Assembly: GCA_905193225.1 (NCBI GenBank)
Contig: CAJJNV010000002.1
Location: 1 to 64,000 of the forward strand
DNA from: an uncultured Oscillospiraceae bacterium
GTDB lineage: Bacteria; Bacillota; Clostridia; Oscillospirales; Acutalibacteraceae
DNA: 64,000 bases
Direction of reading: 5' to 3'
Made by a program: the position numbers and the translations under genes. Under the pieces are notes generated by a model. It ran no database searches and was not told the origin of the DNA. It was given only the letters and a program-made list of their open reading frames with translations. Each line of letters begins with the position of its first letter. Positions within the stretch are counted from its first letter, which is position 1. This document shows positions 7,009-16,500 of the stretch, piece by piece.

Positions 7009-9060
7009 ATGGCAATGATTTGTAACGACGACTGTATCAGTATGCTTTCGGGAAAAGACGAGCAGGGAACGCAAAAAAAATCCCATGCCGCCGCCTTCCC
7101 CAAGGGCATTCCGGTAAGTTTTAAATATGACGGAAAAGAAATTTCTCTCCACGAAGCAAAGTGCGAAGAAAAGGTCACCGGAGAGGAAAACAACCAGGAA
7201 ATTTTCCGCCGCACCGTTCTCGAGGACGGCCTTGCGGTTGAGATGAAGGGTCATTTTTATGACAATCGCGTGGTCGATTTTACGGTGTACTTTGAAAACA
7301 CCGGAAGCGAAAACACCAAGCAGTTGACCGAAATAAATGCCTATGACCTTAAATTTACCCCGCCTTTTGAGGGACCCGTGGATATGTCATCTCACTGGGA
7401 AAATCCCAAGTACACCATGGACGACGAAAAACGCCCCATGATCCACCTTATGCGCGGCAATGAGGGATGCAAGTATGCCACTCTTGAGGAAATGAGCGAG
7501 GAGTTTAAGACCCTTAAAGAGGACGAAAGCTTTGAATGCACCGGCTGCTCCTGCGGAGAATATTACTCTCCCTACTTTATAACCGACTGGCCGGGCGGCG
7601 GGGTTTGTCTGGCTCTCGGTTGGAGCGGATTCTGGAAGGCATATTTCCACATTAAAGAGGGAGTTATGTCCTTTAAAGGCGGCCTTAAACGCTGCAATTT
7701 CTATATGAAGCCGGGCGAAAAGCTTCGTATGCCCAGAGTTATGTATGTATACTGGGAGGGCGAGCCTGAGGACGGATACAATGCCTTCCGCAGAGCCTAC
7801 ATAAATTACATCGCGCCGAGAGACATCGACGGAAAAATTATGTTCCCGCCCATTTCTTCCCCCTGCCCCGACGAAAACGCCACCAACGGCGAAAACGAGA
7901 TCAACTGGGTGCAGAATGTTATGGACGACACCGGTGCAGAGCTTTATTGGCACGACGCCTGGTGGCACGTGGGAGGATTCCCTGCGGGTCAGGGAAATTA
8001 CACCTTCCCCATCGAGAAAAATGTCGACCACGAGCGTTATCCCAGAGGCGTTAAAATTCTCGGCGACATAGCTCACGAAAAGGGCTATAAATTCATGCTG
8101 TGGTTCTCACCCGAGTTTTATCCCGAAAACTGCACCATGGCCAACGAGCATCCCGAGTATATTCTTCGCGAGCCCGGCCGCAGGGGCGGTACCCTTAATA
8201 TGGCAAGCGAAGAGGCTCTTGACTATATGATTCGCTACCTTGACGAGTGCATCAAGACCTACGGAGTTGACGTTTTCAGAACCGACGACGGTATCCACTG
8301 GGGCGATGTTTTCGCCAACGAGGAGGAAAACCGCGAGGGCGTACTGGAAATTAAGGTGGTCGAGGGACTTTATAAGCTGTGGGACGGCATCCGCGAGCGC
8401 AATCCCGGTCTTATCGTTGACAACTGCTGCGGCGGCGGCACAAGACTTGATCTTGAGCTTTGCTCCCGTTCCTATTCTCTTTGGAGAACCGACACATCGG
8501 TATGGTATCACGTGCTCGGCGATATGCTCCGCCACCCGGTGCTTAATCAGGTTATCAACATGAGCCTTAACCGCTTTGTACCTTTTACGGTCTGCGCCAC
8601 CTGCAACTATGATCCCTATACCGTAAGAAGCGGATTTAACGGCGGTCTTACCATCAATATGGATCTTAGAAAGCCCGATTTCGACAAGGCAGAGCTTCGC
8701 AAGGCATATGCCGAGGTCAGAAGACTCCGCCAGTATTTCTTAGGCGACTTCTACCGTCTTATAAACGACGGTTACGATCCCTATTCCTGGTGCTCCTATC
8801 AGTATAATGTCCCCGAGGAGAGCAAGGGCTGCGTCTTTGTCTTCCGCAGAGACAATTCTCCCTATCCCATGGCTACCATTGGCCTTAAGGGCCTCGATCC
8901 CAAGAAAAAATATGAGGTCGATTTCTACTACGGATATGAAAAGGCAAAGACTGAGGTACTTTCGGGAGCCGAGCTTATGAGCTATAATGTTGCCCTCGAA
9001 AGCGCTCCCGGCAGCCTGCTTATGGAATACCGCGAGAAACTGCCGAGACATTACAGATAA
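7009..9060 (+). CDS. cytoplasmic GH36-family-like glycosidase (alpha-galactosidase-like)
   Basis: A 683-residue protein with no signal peptide. An N-terminal beta-rich domain (about 1-270, with the DWPGGGVCLALGWSGFW segment) precedes a TIM barrel. The barrel carries ELYWHDAWWHVGGFP, FMLWFSPEFYPENC, DVFRTDDGIHWG and DNCCGGGTRLDLEL. By alignment with GH36, Asp426 in the FRTDD segment would be the nucleophile and Asp481 in CCGGGTRLD the acid/base. The usual KWDxN or REDFN nucleophile context is replaced by RTDDG, so the substrate may not be a simple alpha-galactoside. It follows upp by 21 bases and is followed closely by a TfoX-like gene. A secreted paralogue lies at 13541-18892. Confidence 0.8.
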   Translation: MAMICNDDCISMLSGKDEQGTQKKSHAAAFPKGIPVSFKYDGKEISLHEAKCEEKVTGEENNQEIFRRTVLEDGLAVEMKGHFYDNRVVDFTVYFENTGSENTKQLTEINAYDLKFTPPFEGPVDMSSHWENPKYTMDDEKRPMIHLMRGNEGCKYATLEEMSEEFKTLKEDESFECTGCSCGEYYSPYFITDWPGGGVCLALGWSGFWKAYFHIKEGVMSFKGGLKRCNFYMKPGEKLRMPRVMYVYWEGEPEDGYNAFRRAYINYIAPRDIDGKIMFPPISSPCPDENATNGENEINWVQNVMDDTGAELYWHDAWWHVGGFPAGQGNYTFPIEKNVDHERYPRGVKILGDIAHEKGYKFMLWFSPEFYPENCTMANEHPEYILREPGRRGGTLNMASEEALDYMIRYLDECIKTYGVDVFRTDDGIHWGDVFANEEENREGVLEIKVVEGLYKLWDGIRERNPGLIVDNCCGGGTRLDLELCSRSYSLWRTDTSVWYHVLGDMLRHPVLNQVINMSLNRFVPFTVCATCNYDPYTVRSGFNGGLTINMDLRKPDFDKAELRKAYAEVRRLRQYFLGDFYRLINDGYDPYSWCSYQYNVPEESKGCVFVFRRDNSPYPMATIGLKGLDPKKKYEVDFYYGYEKAKTEVLSGAELMSYNVALESAPGSLLMEYREKLPRHYR

Positions 9061-9064
9061 GTTT

Positions 9065-9391
9065 ATGGCTACGGCAATCGATTATATCGAATTTGTAATG
9101 GAAAGCCTCGGCCGAATCGGCACCGAAAATGCGCGGTATAAAAAGATGTTCGGCGAATATATGGTCTATGTTGACGACAGACCTGTGCTGCTTGTGTGCG
9201 ACAACACGGTTTTCGTCAAAAAACTGCCCGAGATTTCGGAAATGATGAAGCATTGCGACGTGGGATTTCCTTATGACGGGGCTAAAGAACATTATATTCT
9301 CGACATTGAAGATACCGAGCTTACCGAAAAGCTTATTCCTATACTTCGGGAAACAGTGCCATGGCCGAAAAAAAGAAATAAAAAATCATAA
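9065..9391 (+). CDS. TfoX N-terminal-domain protein
   Basis: A 108-residue protein matching the N-terminal half of TfoX/Sxy: an opening helix (DYIEFVMESLGRIG), then KKMFGEYMVYVDDRPVLLVCDNTVFVKK, the typical MFGxxGxY-like core. The start at 9065 leaves 4 bases after the glycosidase stop and gives the usual family length; the longer in-frame version from 8987 would overlap the upstream gene. Stand-alone TfoX_N proteins in Firmicutes have no firm function and need not be competence regulators. A strong hairpin terminator follows. Confidence 0.8.
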   Translation: MATAIDYIEFVMESLGRIGTENARYKKMFGEYMVYVDDRPVLLVCDNTVFVKKLPEISEMMKHCDVGFPYDGAKEHYILDIEDTELTEKLIPILRETVPWPKKRNKKS

Positions 9392-9395
9392 AAAT

Positions 9396-9446
9396 ACGGC
9401 CGGACGAATGTCAGTTCAACTGACAATTCGTCCGGCCGTTTGCTTA
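9396..9446. terminator. strong bidirectional terminator
   Basis: A roughly 20-bp GC-rich stem begins ACGGCCGGACGAATGTCAG at 9396 and pairs with CTGACAATTCGTCCGGCCGT (one unpaired A), with T-rich flanks on both strands. Confidence 0.85.
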
Positions 9447-9704
9447 TAGAACAGAAAGGGAGTGCGACTGCACCGCCGCGGATAAAACGGTGGAAGCAGG
9501 GCTGTTTACCGCAAACGCAGGTGCTACATTAAACAAATTTGATCGGCAAGGCAATTTGGGTGATGTAAGAATTTTTATCATCGCCGGGGGTGGGAGGCCC
9601 TTCCGTATAATATTCCGTTCCTTTCCCGACCTATGGAAATACTTGTGTACATCTTATTTTCGCGGTTGATGAAATGCTTTTTTCGGCGGCCGACTGTCGG
9701 ATAC

Positions 9705-11138
9705 CTACCTCAACTGATTTCCCACGAGCTCGACCTTTAAAATGTTGGTGTTGCCGGGAGTGTCGAGAGGAATTCCCGCAACGACCACCACCCGGTCTCC
9801 GTCGGACACGAGATCGATCTGCTTGGCGCAGTCTACGGCGTGCACAAAGAGCTGATCGGTGGTATTTTGATATCTTGCGATGACCGGATAAACGCCCCAG
9901 GAAAGGGAAAGCTGGTGGAAGGTCTTTTCCACCGGCGTGGCGGCGACTATGGGCACATCGGGACGGAATTTCGACATTCTTCTGGCCGTTTGACCGTATT
10001 TTGTAAGGGCAATTATGGCGGCGGCATCTATGTCCTTGGCGGTGGTGCAGGCAGCGTCGCAAACGGCGTTTGTGGTGTCTTTGGCATCCATATCGTATTT
10101 AATGCCTCTGAATGTGGCAATGTCAAAGGCATCGTTTTCGGCCTGCTCGGCGATTTTTGCCATTGCACAAACCGATTTTATCGGAAATTTTCCGGATGCC
10201 GTCTCGCCCGAAAGCATAACGGCCGATGTACCGTCGAAAACGGCGTTGGCAACGTCGGTTATTTCGGCCCTTGTGGGAAGCTGGCGGCTTATCATCGATT
10301 CGAGCATCTGGGTGGCGGTTATGACCATCTTTCCGGCACGGTAACATTTTCTTATAAACCGCTTTTGAAGGCCGGGCAGCCGTTCATATTCCACCTCGAC
10401 TCCCATATCGCCCCTTGCGATCATTATTCCGTCCGAAAGTTCGAGAATTTCGTCAAAGGCCTCAATGCCCTGAAGATTTTCTATTTTGGAAATTATGCGA
10501 ATGTCGTGACCGCCGTTGTAATCGATGAATTTTCTCAGTGCGATGACATCATCCTTGCTTCTGACAAAGGATGCGGCCACAAAATCCACGTCGTTTTTAA
10601 TGCCGAAAAGCAGATCACTTTTGTCCTGCTCGCTTAAATACGGCATATCCACCGCCACATAGGGAACATTGATGCCCTTGCGGTCGGAAAGACGTCCGCC
10701 TGCGTCCACCGTGCAGAAAATATCGGTGTCGGTGGCGGATTTTACCGTCAACTTAATTGCGCCGTCGTCCACAAGGATGGTATTGCCCTTTTTAAGCTGA
10801 GAGGGGAGAGAAGCATAGGATATGGAAACCTCTTTTTCGCTGCCTTCGACATTGCGCGAGGTAAGTGTGAAATCCTGCCCCTCACAAAGCTTTACCGGTC
10901 CGTCTTTTATGGTTCCTGTGCGGATTTCAGGCCCCTTTGTGTCGAGCATTATTGCAAGAGGGCAGCCCCGTTCCTTCCTTATTTCCTTGACCATATCGAT
11001 GTATTTCTGATGACCCTCGTGGGTGCCGTGGGAAAAATTGAGACGCGCCACGTTCATTCCGGCATCAATCATTTTGTTTACGGTTTTTTTGTCCCCGCTG
11101 GCGGGACCGAGAGTGCATATTATTTTTGTCCTTCTCAT
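9705..11138 (-). CDS. pyk: pyruvate kinase
   Basis: Converts phosphoenolpyruvate and ADP to pyruvate and ATP at the end of glycolysis. The 477-residue protein begins MRRTKIICTLGPAS and contains ARLNFSHGTHEGH, MLDTKGPEIRTG, the MIARGDMGVEVEYERLP magnesium/substrate motif and TATQMLESM. It ends after a normal regulatory C-domain and lacks the extra PEP-utiliser-like domain found in Bacillus. It is transcribed away from the upstream amidotransferase-like gene with a 106-base gap. Confidence 0.97.
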   Translation of the reverse strand: MRRTKIICTLGPASGDKKTVNKMIDAGMNVARLNFSHGTHEGHQKYIDMVKEIRKERGCPLAIMLDTKGPEIRTGTIKDGPVKLCEGQDFTLTSRNVEGSEKEVSISYASLPSQLKKGNTILVDDGAIKLTVKSATDTDIFCTVDAGGRLSDRKGINVPYVAVDMPYLSEQDKSDLLFGIKNDVDFVAASFVRSKDDVIALRKFIDYNGGHDIRIISKIENLQGIEAFDEILELSDGIMIARGDMGVEVEYERLPGLQKRFIRKCYRAGKMVITATQMLESMISRQLPTRAEITDVANAVFDGTSAVMLSGETASGKFPIKSVCAMAKIAEQAENDAFDIATFRGIKYDMDAKDTTNAVCDAACTTAKDIDAAAIIALTKYGQTARRMSKFRPDVPIVAATPVEKTFHQLSLSWGVYPVIARYQNTTDQLFVHAVDCAKQIDLVSDGDRVVVVAGIPLDTPGNTNILKVELVGNQLR

Positions 11139-11244
11139 AATCTTTCCTCCAATTTTTGCTGTATATTAAATGTTATCCGTTAATTAAAGCAGTTTTTTGC
11201 CGGGATTTCTGCCGGCTGTTTTGTTTTGAAAACAGGGGAAAAAG

Positions 11245-11955
11245 TCATTTTTCGGCCGCGGCGGCGACAAAGGCCTTTAATATTTTAAGGGATACCTCAT
11301 CTTTTTTATATGAAAATTCAGGATGCCACTGTACCGCCCACACAAATTTTTTGTCGGGCATAAATACCCCTTCGATAAGCCCGTCGCCGGATATTGCACA
11401 TTCGCAAAGAGGGCCGGCAAGCCGTTTAACGGCCTGATGATGGTAGCTGTTGACGCTCATTTCGTTAAGATCAAGAAGGTCGTGCAGCGGTGTGCCTTTA
11501 ACAATAGAGACGGTGTGTATTCCGCGATCGTATGGCGGTGACATATGGTGTTCCACGGTGCCTCCGTACTGGGTGTCAAGATCCTGATAAAGGGTACCGC
11601 CGAGATGGGCGTTTAAAAATTGTATGCCCCTGCATATTCCGAGAATAGGGCGGTCGGTTTTTATAAACAAATCCAAAAGAAGGGCTTCCTCCCTGTCTCT
11701 TGCGGGGCAAAGCTCTCCGCAGCAGGAAAGCCTTTCGCGGCCGTAAACATCGGGAGAAACATCCTGACCGCCGGTCAAAAGCAATCCGTCGCAAAGCTCG
11801 GCGGCTCTTTTTATGACCTCCTCGCTGTCGGTTAAGGGAAGCATTATAGGGGTGCCGCCTGCCGCTTCAATACCGTTCATATACCCCGGGAGCATCCATA
11901 GGGATTCCCTTTGAATATCATAAAGAGGAGATACTCCTATTATCGGTTTTTTCAC
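11245..11955 (-). CDS. gamma-glutamyl-gamma-aminobutyrate hydrolase family protein (peptidase C26)
   Basis: A 236-residue class-I glutamine-amidotransferase-fold hydrolase of the PuuD type. The catalytic triad is visible: Cys108 in GICRGIQF, His211 and Glu213 in QWHPE. LLLTGGQDVSP and HHQAVK are typical of the family. Members cleave gamma-glutamyl amides; the substrate here is unknown because no putrescine genes are nearby. Translation starts at GTG 11955 with AAGGGAG about 7 bases ahead. Confidence 0.88.
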   Translation of the reverse strand: MKKPIIGVSPLYDIQRESLWMLPGYMNGIEAAGGTPIMLPLTDSEEVIKRAAELCDGLLLTGGQDVSPDVYGRERLSCCGELCPARDREEALLLDLFIKTDRPILGICRGIQFLNAHLGGTLYQDLDTQYGGTVEHHMSPPYDRGIHTVSIVKGTPLHDLLDLNEMSVNSYHHQAVKRLAGPLCECAISGDGLIEGVFMPDKKFVWAVQWHPEFSYKKDEVSLKILKAFVAAAAEK

Positions 11956-12194
11956 GAAAACACTCCCTTTTAAAGGTTATAATATATTACACAAGTCGGC
12001 TTTTCGGGTGTAACGGATAAATCCCTAAAAAAATTCAGGACGCCCCCATAAAAATGAGAACGCCCTTGCTCTTCATTTTTGTATTATATCATTTAATTGT
12101 TAACTTTTCAAGAGTTAAAGCAATATGTTTAAAAAATGTTTTAATACGGAGCACGGCACAGACGGAAAAAGAGCTTTTTTCGACGGAAAAGATA

Positions 12195-12223
12195 TTGTCA
12201 TTAAATAAATTATGTTGTATAAT
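12195..12223 (+). promoter_or_regulatory. promoter upstream of the membrane protein gene
   Basis: TTGTCA (12195-12200) and TATAAT (12218-12223) are 17 bases apart. The repeat-derived segment 12226-12320 begins immediately downstream, so the transcript would start inside the repeat copy. Confidence 0.6.
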
Positions 12224-12225
12224 TT

Positions 12226-12320
12226 TAACCGTCACGCACACAGACGAACACGCTTTCGGCGGAGAAAAAATCCCAGCGTCCCGTGTTAAAATGCCCGTTA
12301 ATCCGACAGGATGAGCTGCG
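12226..12320 (+). repeat. half-copy of the dispersed repeat found at 38910-39185
   Basis: About 95 bases from TAACCGTCACGCACACAGAC to AGGATGAGCTGCGT align, in inverted orientation, with 39185-39092 at roughly 80 percent identity. Shared blocks include CGAACACG, GGCGGAGAAAAA, GTTAAAATGC and CGTTAATCCGACAGGAT. Only one terminal half is present; the opposite inverted terminus is missing. Confidence 0.75.
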
Positions 12321-12401
12321 TTGTGGTTTGGGATATGGGAGACGGGACGGCTGCAATATCGGCGGCCGCCTGAGCTGCGTGCTTTTTTCGGAGGGATAAA
12401 A

Positions 12402-13091
12402 ATGAAAAAAATAAAGCTTTATGAAGAGCCGACCTATGTTCTTGCCACGGTGCTTTTGGCTCTTTCGGTGGCCATGATCGCGGCGGCGGATTTCGGCGTT
12501 TCGATGATTGTCGGTACGGCCTACATAGTAAGCCTGAAGGTAAGCTTCTTAACCTTCGGAACGGCAGAATATATTGTCCAGGGGCTGCTTTTTATCGCAT
12601 TTTGTATTATTATGAAAAAGGTGAAGCTTACTTATTTCTTTTCCTTTTTCACCTGCCTGTTTTACGGCTTTGTGTTGGATCTGTGGCGAAGCGCCGTTCC
12701 CGCTCTCAATCCGTCGGTTACTGCCCCGGGGAGCTTTTCGATGCCGGTGAGAATAACCCTTTTTGTGCTTGGCTCGCTGCTCACATCAGCCTCGGTGGCG
12801 CTCTTTTTTAAAGTATACCTTTGCCCGCAGGTTTATGATTTTTTTGTAAAAACGGTAAGCGGTAAGTTTTCGGTGCCACTGCCTAAATTCAAAACATTTT
12901 TCGATATAGTCTGTCTTCTGACCGCCCTTATACTGTCACTGGCTTTTTTCGGTGGAATAAAGGGCATAGGCGTGGGCACGGTCATAATGGCCTTCTTGAA
13001 CGGTACAATTATCGGGCTTTTCGGAAAGCTTTACGACAAAATATTTGTCTTTGAACCGATTTTTAAAAAAGCGGCGGAAAAGTTTGAGTGA
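12402..13091 (+). CDS. multipass membrane protein, YczE/DUF6198-like
   Basis: A 229-residue membrane protein with five or six hydrophobic segments, the first being YVLATVLLALSVAMIAAADF. The pattern of a short N-terminus, DFGVSMIVGTAYIVS, then a C-terminal GIGVGTVIMAFLNGTIIGL resembles the YczE/YitT-like family of small bacterial membrane proteins with no assigned function. The start at 12402 follows GGAGGG by 6 bases and is preferred to the in-frame 12321. A terminator lies 58 bases after the stop, so it appears monocistronic. Confidence 0.75.
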   Translation: MKKIKLYEEPTYVLATVLLALSVAMIAAADFGVSMIVGTAYIVSLKVSFLTFGTAEYIVQGLLFIAFCIIMKKVKLTYFFSFFTCLFYGFVLDLWRSAVPALNPSVTAPGSFSMPVRITLFVLGSLLTSASVALFFKVYLCPQVYDFFVKTVSGKFSVPLPKFKTFFDIVCLLTALILSLAFFGGIKGIGVGTVIMAFLNGTIIGLFGKLYDKIFVFEPIFKKAAEKFE

Positions 13092-13148
13092 CAAAAAGCA
13101 GATCTTCCGAAAAGCTCTTGTACAAATACCCTTGCGGCAAAGCAGGGG

Positions 13149-13190
13149 ACGGCCGACGGCAATTTCGTTTTTGCCGTCGGCCGTGTTTTT
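13149..13190 (+). terminator. terminator of the membrane protein gene
   Basis: A perfect 14-bp stem (13149-13162 with 13171-13184) with an 8-base loop is followed by GTTTTT. Confidence 0.92.
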
Positions 13191-13382
13191 ATAAAAATTA
13201 CGGGATTATCGGCCGCAATGGGCAAATGCAGGCAAAAGTATCCGCAAATTACAGCAAACAGACATTTTTTAGGTATATTCGTACGAACGGCGTGAAAAAA
13301 ATCAACAAAGCACAACAAAAATCTGTCGAGTGTAAGAAAAAAGCAAAGAACCCAAAAAAGTCAAAAAAATCAATCCCTTTGC

Positions 13383-13411
13383 TTGACTATTTTATTTAAA
13401 TATGCTAAATT
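13383..13411 (+). promoter_or_regulatory. promoter of the secreted glycosidase gene
   Basis: TTGACT (13383-13388) and TAAATT (13406-13411) with a 17-base spacer lie about 130 bases before the start codon. The rest of 13191-13540 shows no gene; it is A-rich and unremarkable. Confidence 0.6.
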
Positions 13412-13540
13412 TGGTGTGTGAGAGTTGCATTTTTGCGACAGAACTTATTATTGATTTTGCGGCGGGTGGAATCGCAGTGTCGAAATTACAAAAGACTGAG
13501 ACTTTTTGTGTGCCGCAGCAAACCGAAAAGGGGCGAAAAA

Positions 13541-16500
13541 ATGAAAATGAAACACAGAATGTTAAAAGCGTCTCTCAGCCTGATGCTTTCGCTGAGCCTG
13601 CTTTTGACAACCGCTATGGTTTCGTCGTTTGGCGCAAACGGCCTTGAAACCAAAAGCAAAAACACCGTTTACCTGACCGATCTTGCGGCCGAAAGCAGCA
13701 GTCAGCTCGACTTTGCTTCGGGTGCAACCTTCGGTACTCAAAAAGCCGATGGAAAAGATTATCCAAACAGTATAGCCATGACTCCCGGTGCAGATAATCC
13801 TGCCTTTATTCACTACGACTTGACCGATATGGGCTTTAAAACCCTTTCCTTTGCGGTGGCAAAGGCATCTGACAACACCGGAAACGGCGTTATCTATAAG
13901 GTAATCGTCGACGGCAGGGAAGCCTACAACAGCGGCGCTTTGAACAAAATTGCACCGGTTGAGCAAACGGTCAATATTGACGGAGCTTCGGACATTTGTC
14001 TGAAAATCGAATCGAACGGCGACAATGCCGGCGATCTTGCCTATTTCCTCAGCCCTTCGCTCGAGAAGGATGACAGCCTCACTGCTGTCAATTACGACAA
14101 GGTATCGCTGCTCTCTCTTTCCGGAGTTGAATCGACCAACCGTCTTGAAAAACTGTTCGGCGATACCGACAAGACATTTGTTCTTTCGGGAAATGCCGCC
14201 CGGTATCGCAAAAACGGCAGCTTCAACGGATTTGAATTTGATACCGGTATTTGTTTTAATGAGGTCTCGGGAGAAAGATATGTGCAGTATGATATCTCTA
14301 ACTTAAAGGCATCAAAATTCTCTGCATATGTTGGTCTTGATTCTAAAAAGTCCACCGCCTCGGCAGGGAACACCAAGTTTGCCCTGACCATTGACAAGGG
14401 ACAGGGCTTTGACAAGGGAGAAAAAATTGAAACTCCCCTTATGAAGGTCGGCGAATACTATCGTATTTACTGCGACATTTCCGACGCTAAATCCATCCGC
14501 ATTGTAAACAGTGACGGCGGAGACGGATCCACGGGCGAGGCGGCTGTTTTTGCCGATCCTGCCGTGTATATTAAAGCCCCCGAAAACGAGCAGTCGGTGC
14601 TTTATGTCAGCGATATGGCGCTTTCGGACTACACAAACAAGGGCGATGTTATAAAAGATAAATCGGGCATGAAAAACCTTGTGGCCGGCGGAAAAGCATA
14701 TAAAAAGGGATTGCTTGTAAATCCCACAACATATGATGGATACGGCACACCGAGGCCCATCCCATCTCAGCTTCATTACAGCCTTACCGGCATCACCGCC
14801 GACCGATTCAAGGCGACGGTCGGACTCTGTCTTTACGGCGCTGCTGCCGGAAACGGCGTTGTATTTACCGTTTACGGAGACGGTGTTGAGCTTTATAAAT
14901 CGGCCGTCATAAAGGACGATAAAACCGTTGAGGAGATCGATGTTTCCATCAGGGGATATAAGTCTCTCTCCCTTCGCGTCACCCCTGAAAACGGCTCGGA
15001 CGGCTGCCAGTCGGTGTTTGCCGATGCGAGACTTACCTTTGAGGGCGAAATTTCCGAAAATCACGGAAAGACTGCCTTTGTTGATACCGTTTCGCTTACC
15101 ACCCTGCCTACATATTACCTTGATGCCTCCGAGGGCTACAACACTACCCCCGATGCAAAGGATCTTTTGTGTGCCGGCCGTCAGTTCAGCAAGGGTATTG
15201 CTTCCCATCCCAACGGAACCAGCAGTGCCGTTGCAAAATATGATCTTACCGGACTGGGTTACACCCGTTTTTCGGCATATGTGGGCAAGCGCGACAGATG
15301 GATTCCCCTCGATTCGCCATATCCCTATTATGTCCAGTTTATGATATACGGAGACGATGTGCTGTTAAGCTCCACCGACCGTATCGATTTCCTCCAGTAT
15401 TTCTTTACCTCGGTTGATATAACCGGCGTAAACATACTTACCATCGAGCTTAATATGAGCAACGATTTCTACAACTGCGACAGCTCGGGCTGGTTTGAGC
15501 CCACCCTTTACCGTGAGCTTGACAGAGGAGAGGCTTATGTTACCTCTCCGCAGATCTATCCTGATCTGGTTGTGCCTTCTTACAGCATCGATATGAAGGG
15601 TGTTGCCCGTTCGGTCAATCCTGCGGTTGTGCTCAATTCGAGTGTTCTTTCGGCCGCTTCCGAGATCGATCCCTTTGGCGCATTCAGCTTTAACTTCACC
15701 GTTCCCGCCGGAGAAAACACCCTCGAAATAGTGTCGAAGGAGCTTTCGGCTCAAAAGACGGTTTACAGCACCAAGGTGCTGGCTCAAAAGGGAGACATAA
15801 TAAAGCTTAACAACTTCCAGCTTGCCGAAGGTTCCTATAGCTCGTCTTCCTATTACCGCAACCAAAACCACCTGGGAAAGATTCTTTCGGTGGGAAGCCA
15901 AAAGGTGCTGTCACACGAAGGACTTTGCTGTCTGCCCAACAACGCTTCCAATATGGACGCCAACTTTGATATTTCCGATTTTGATTATACCTATTTCCGC
16001 GCAACCGTGGGACGCGACGATTTCGGCAATACCGAAAACCGCGTGAGATTCTATGTTCTTGCCGACGGCAGACAGATTGCCTTGTCTAACGAAATGGCAC
16101 CCGGCCAAAGCCAGCTCATCACCGCGACGGTTCCGGCGAATGCCTCGATCCTTACCCTTCGAGCCGTTACAACCGAGGGAATCTCGGGCAATGCGGCAGA
16201 CTGGATCGAGCCGATACTTTGCCGCTCGGAAAGCTCCCTTAACAAAAACGAGAAGAGCGAATTTTCCGCTTCGTCGGCCACTGCGGTCAATTCGAAATAT
16301 AATTTCGGAGCGAGATTTTCGGCCGCACAGGGATTTTCACAGCTTTCGCTCCACACCTCCTCTTCGGGAGAAAAAGAGGTTGCTCTTTATAAATACACCC
16401 ATTCCTTCAACCGCTCGCTTCAGGCAACACCGATTTATAAAAACGACAAACTGGCTGTTTCTGGCGGCTCGCTTAAAGTGGTGCTCGATCAGGTTGCACA

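Noticed and set aside
5677..7254. 525-codon open frame on the minus strand
   Set aside because: It lies antisense to rpiB and upp, which have clear family motifs. Composition is low-complexity and no ribosome site or family motif is visible; it is a shadow of codon bias.
9447..9704. Possible gene remnant between the TfoX-like and pyk genes
   Set aside because: About 260 bases with no frame, ribosome site or recognisable motif. The segment is simply spacer as far as I can see.
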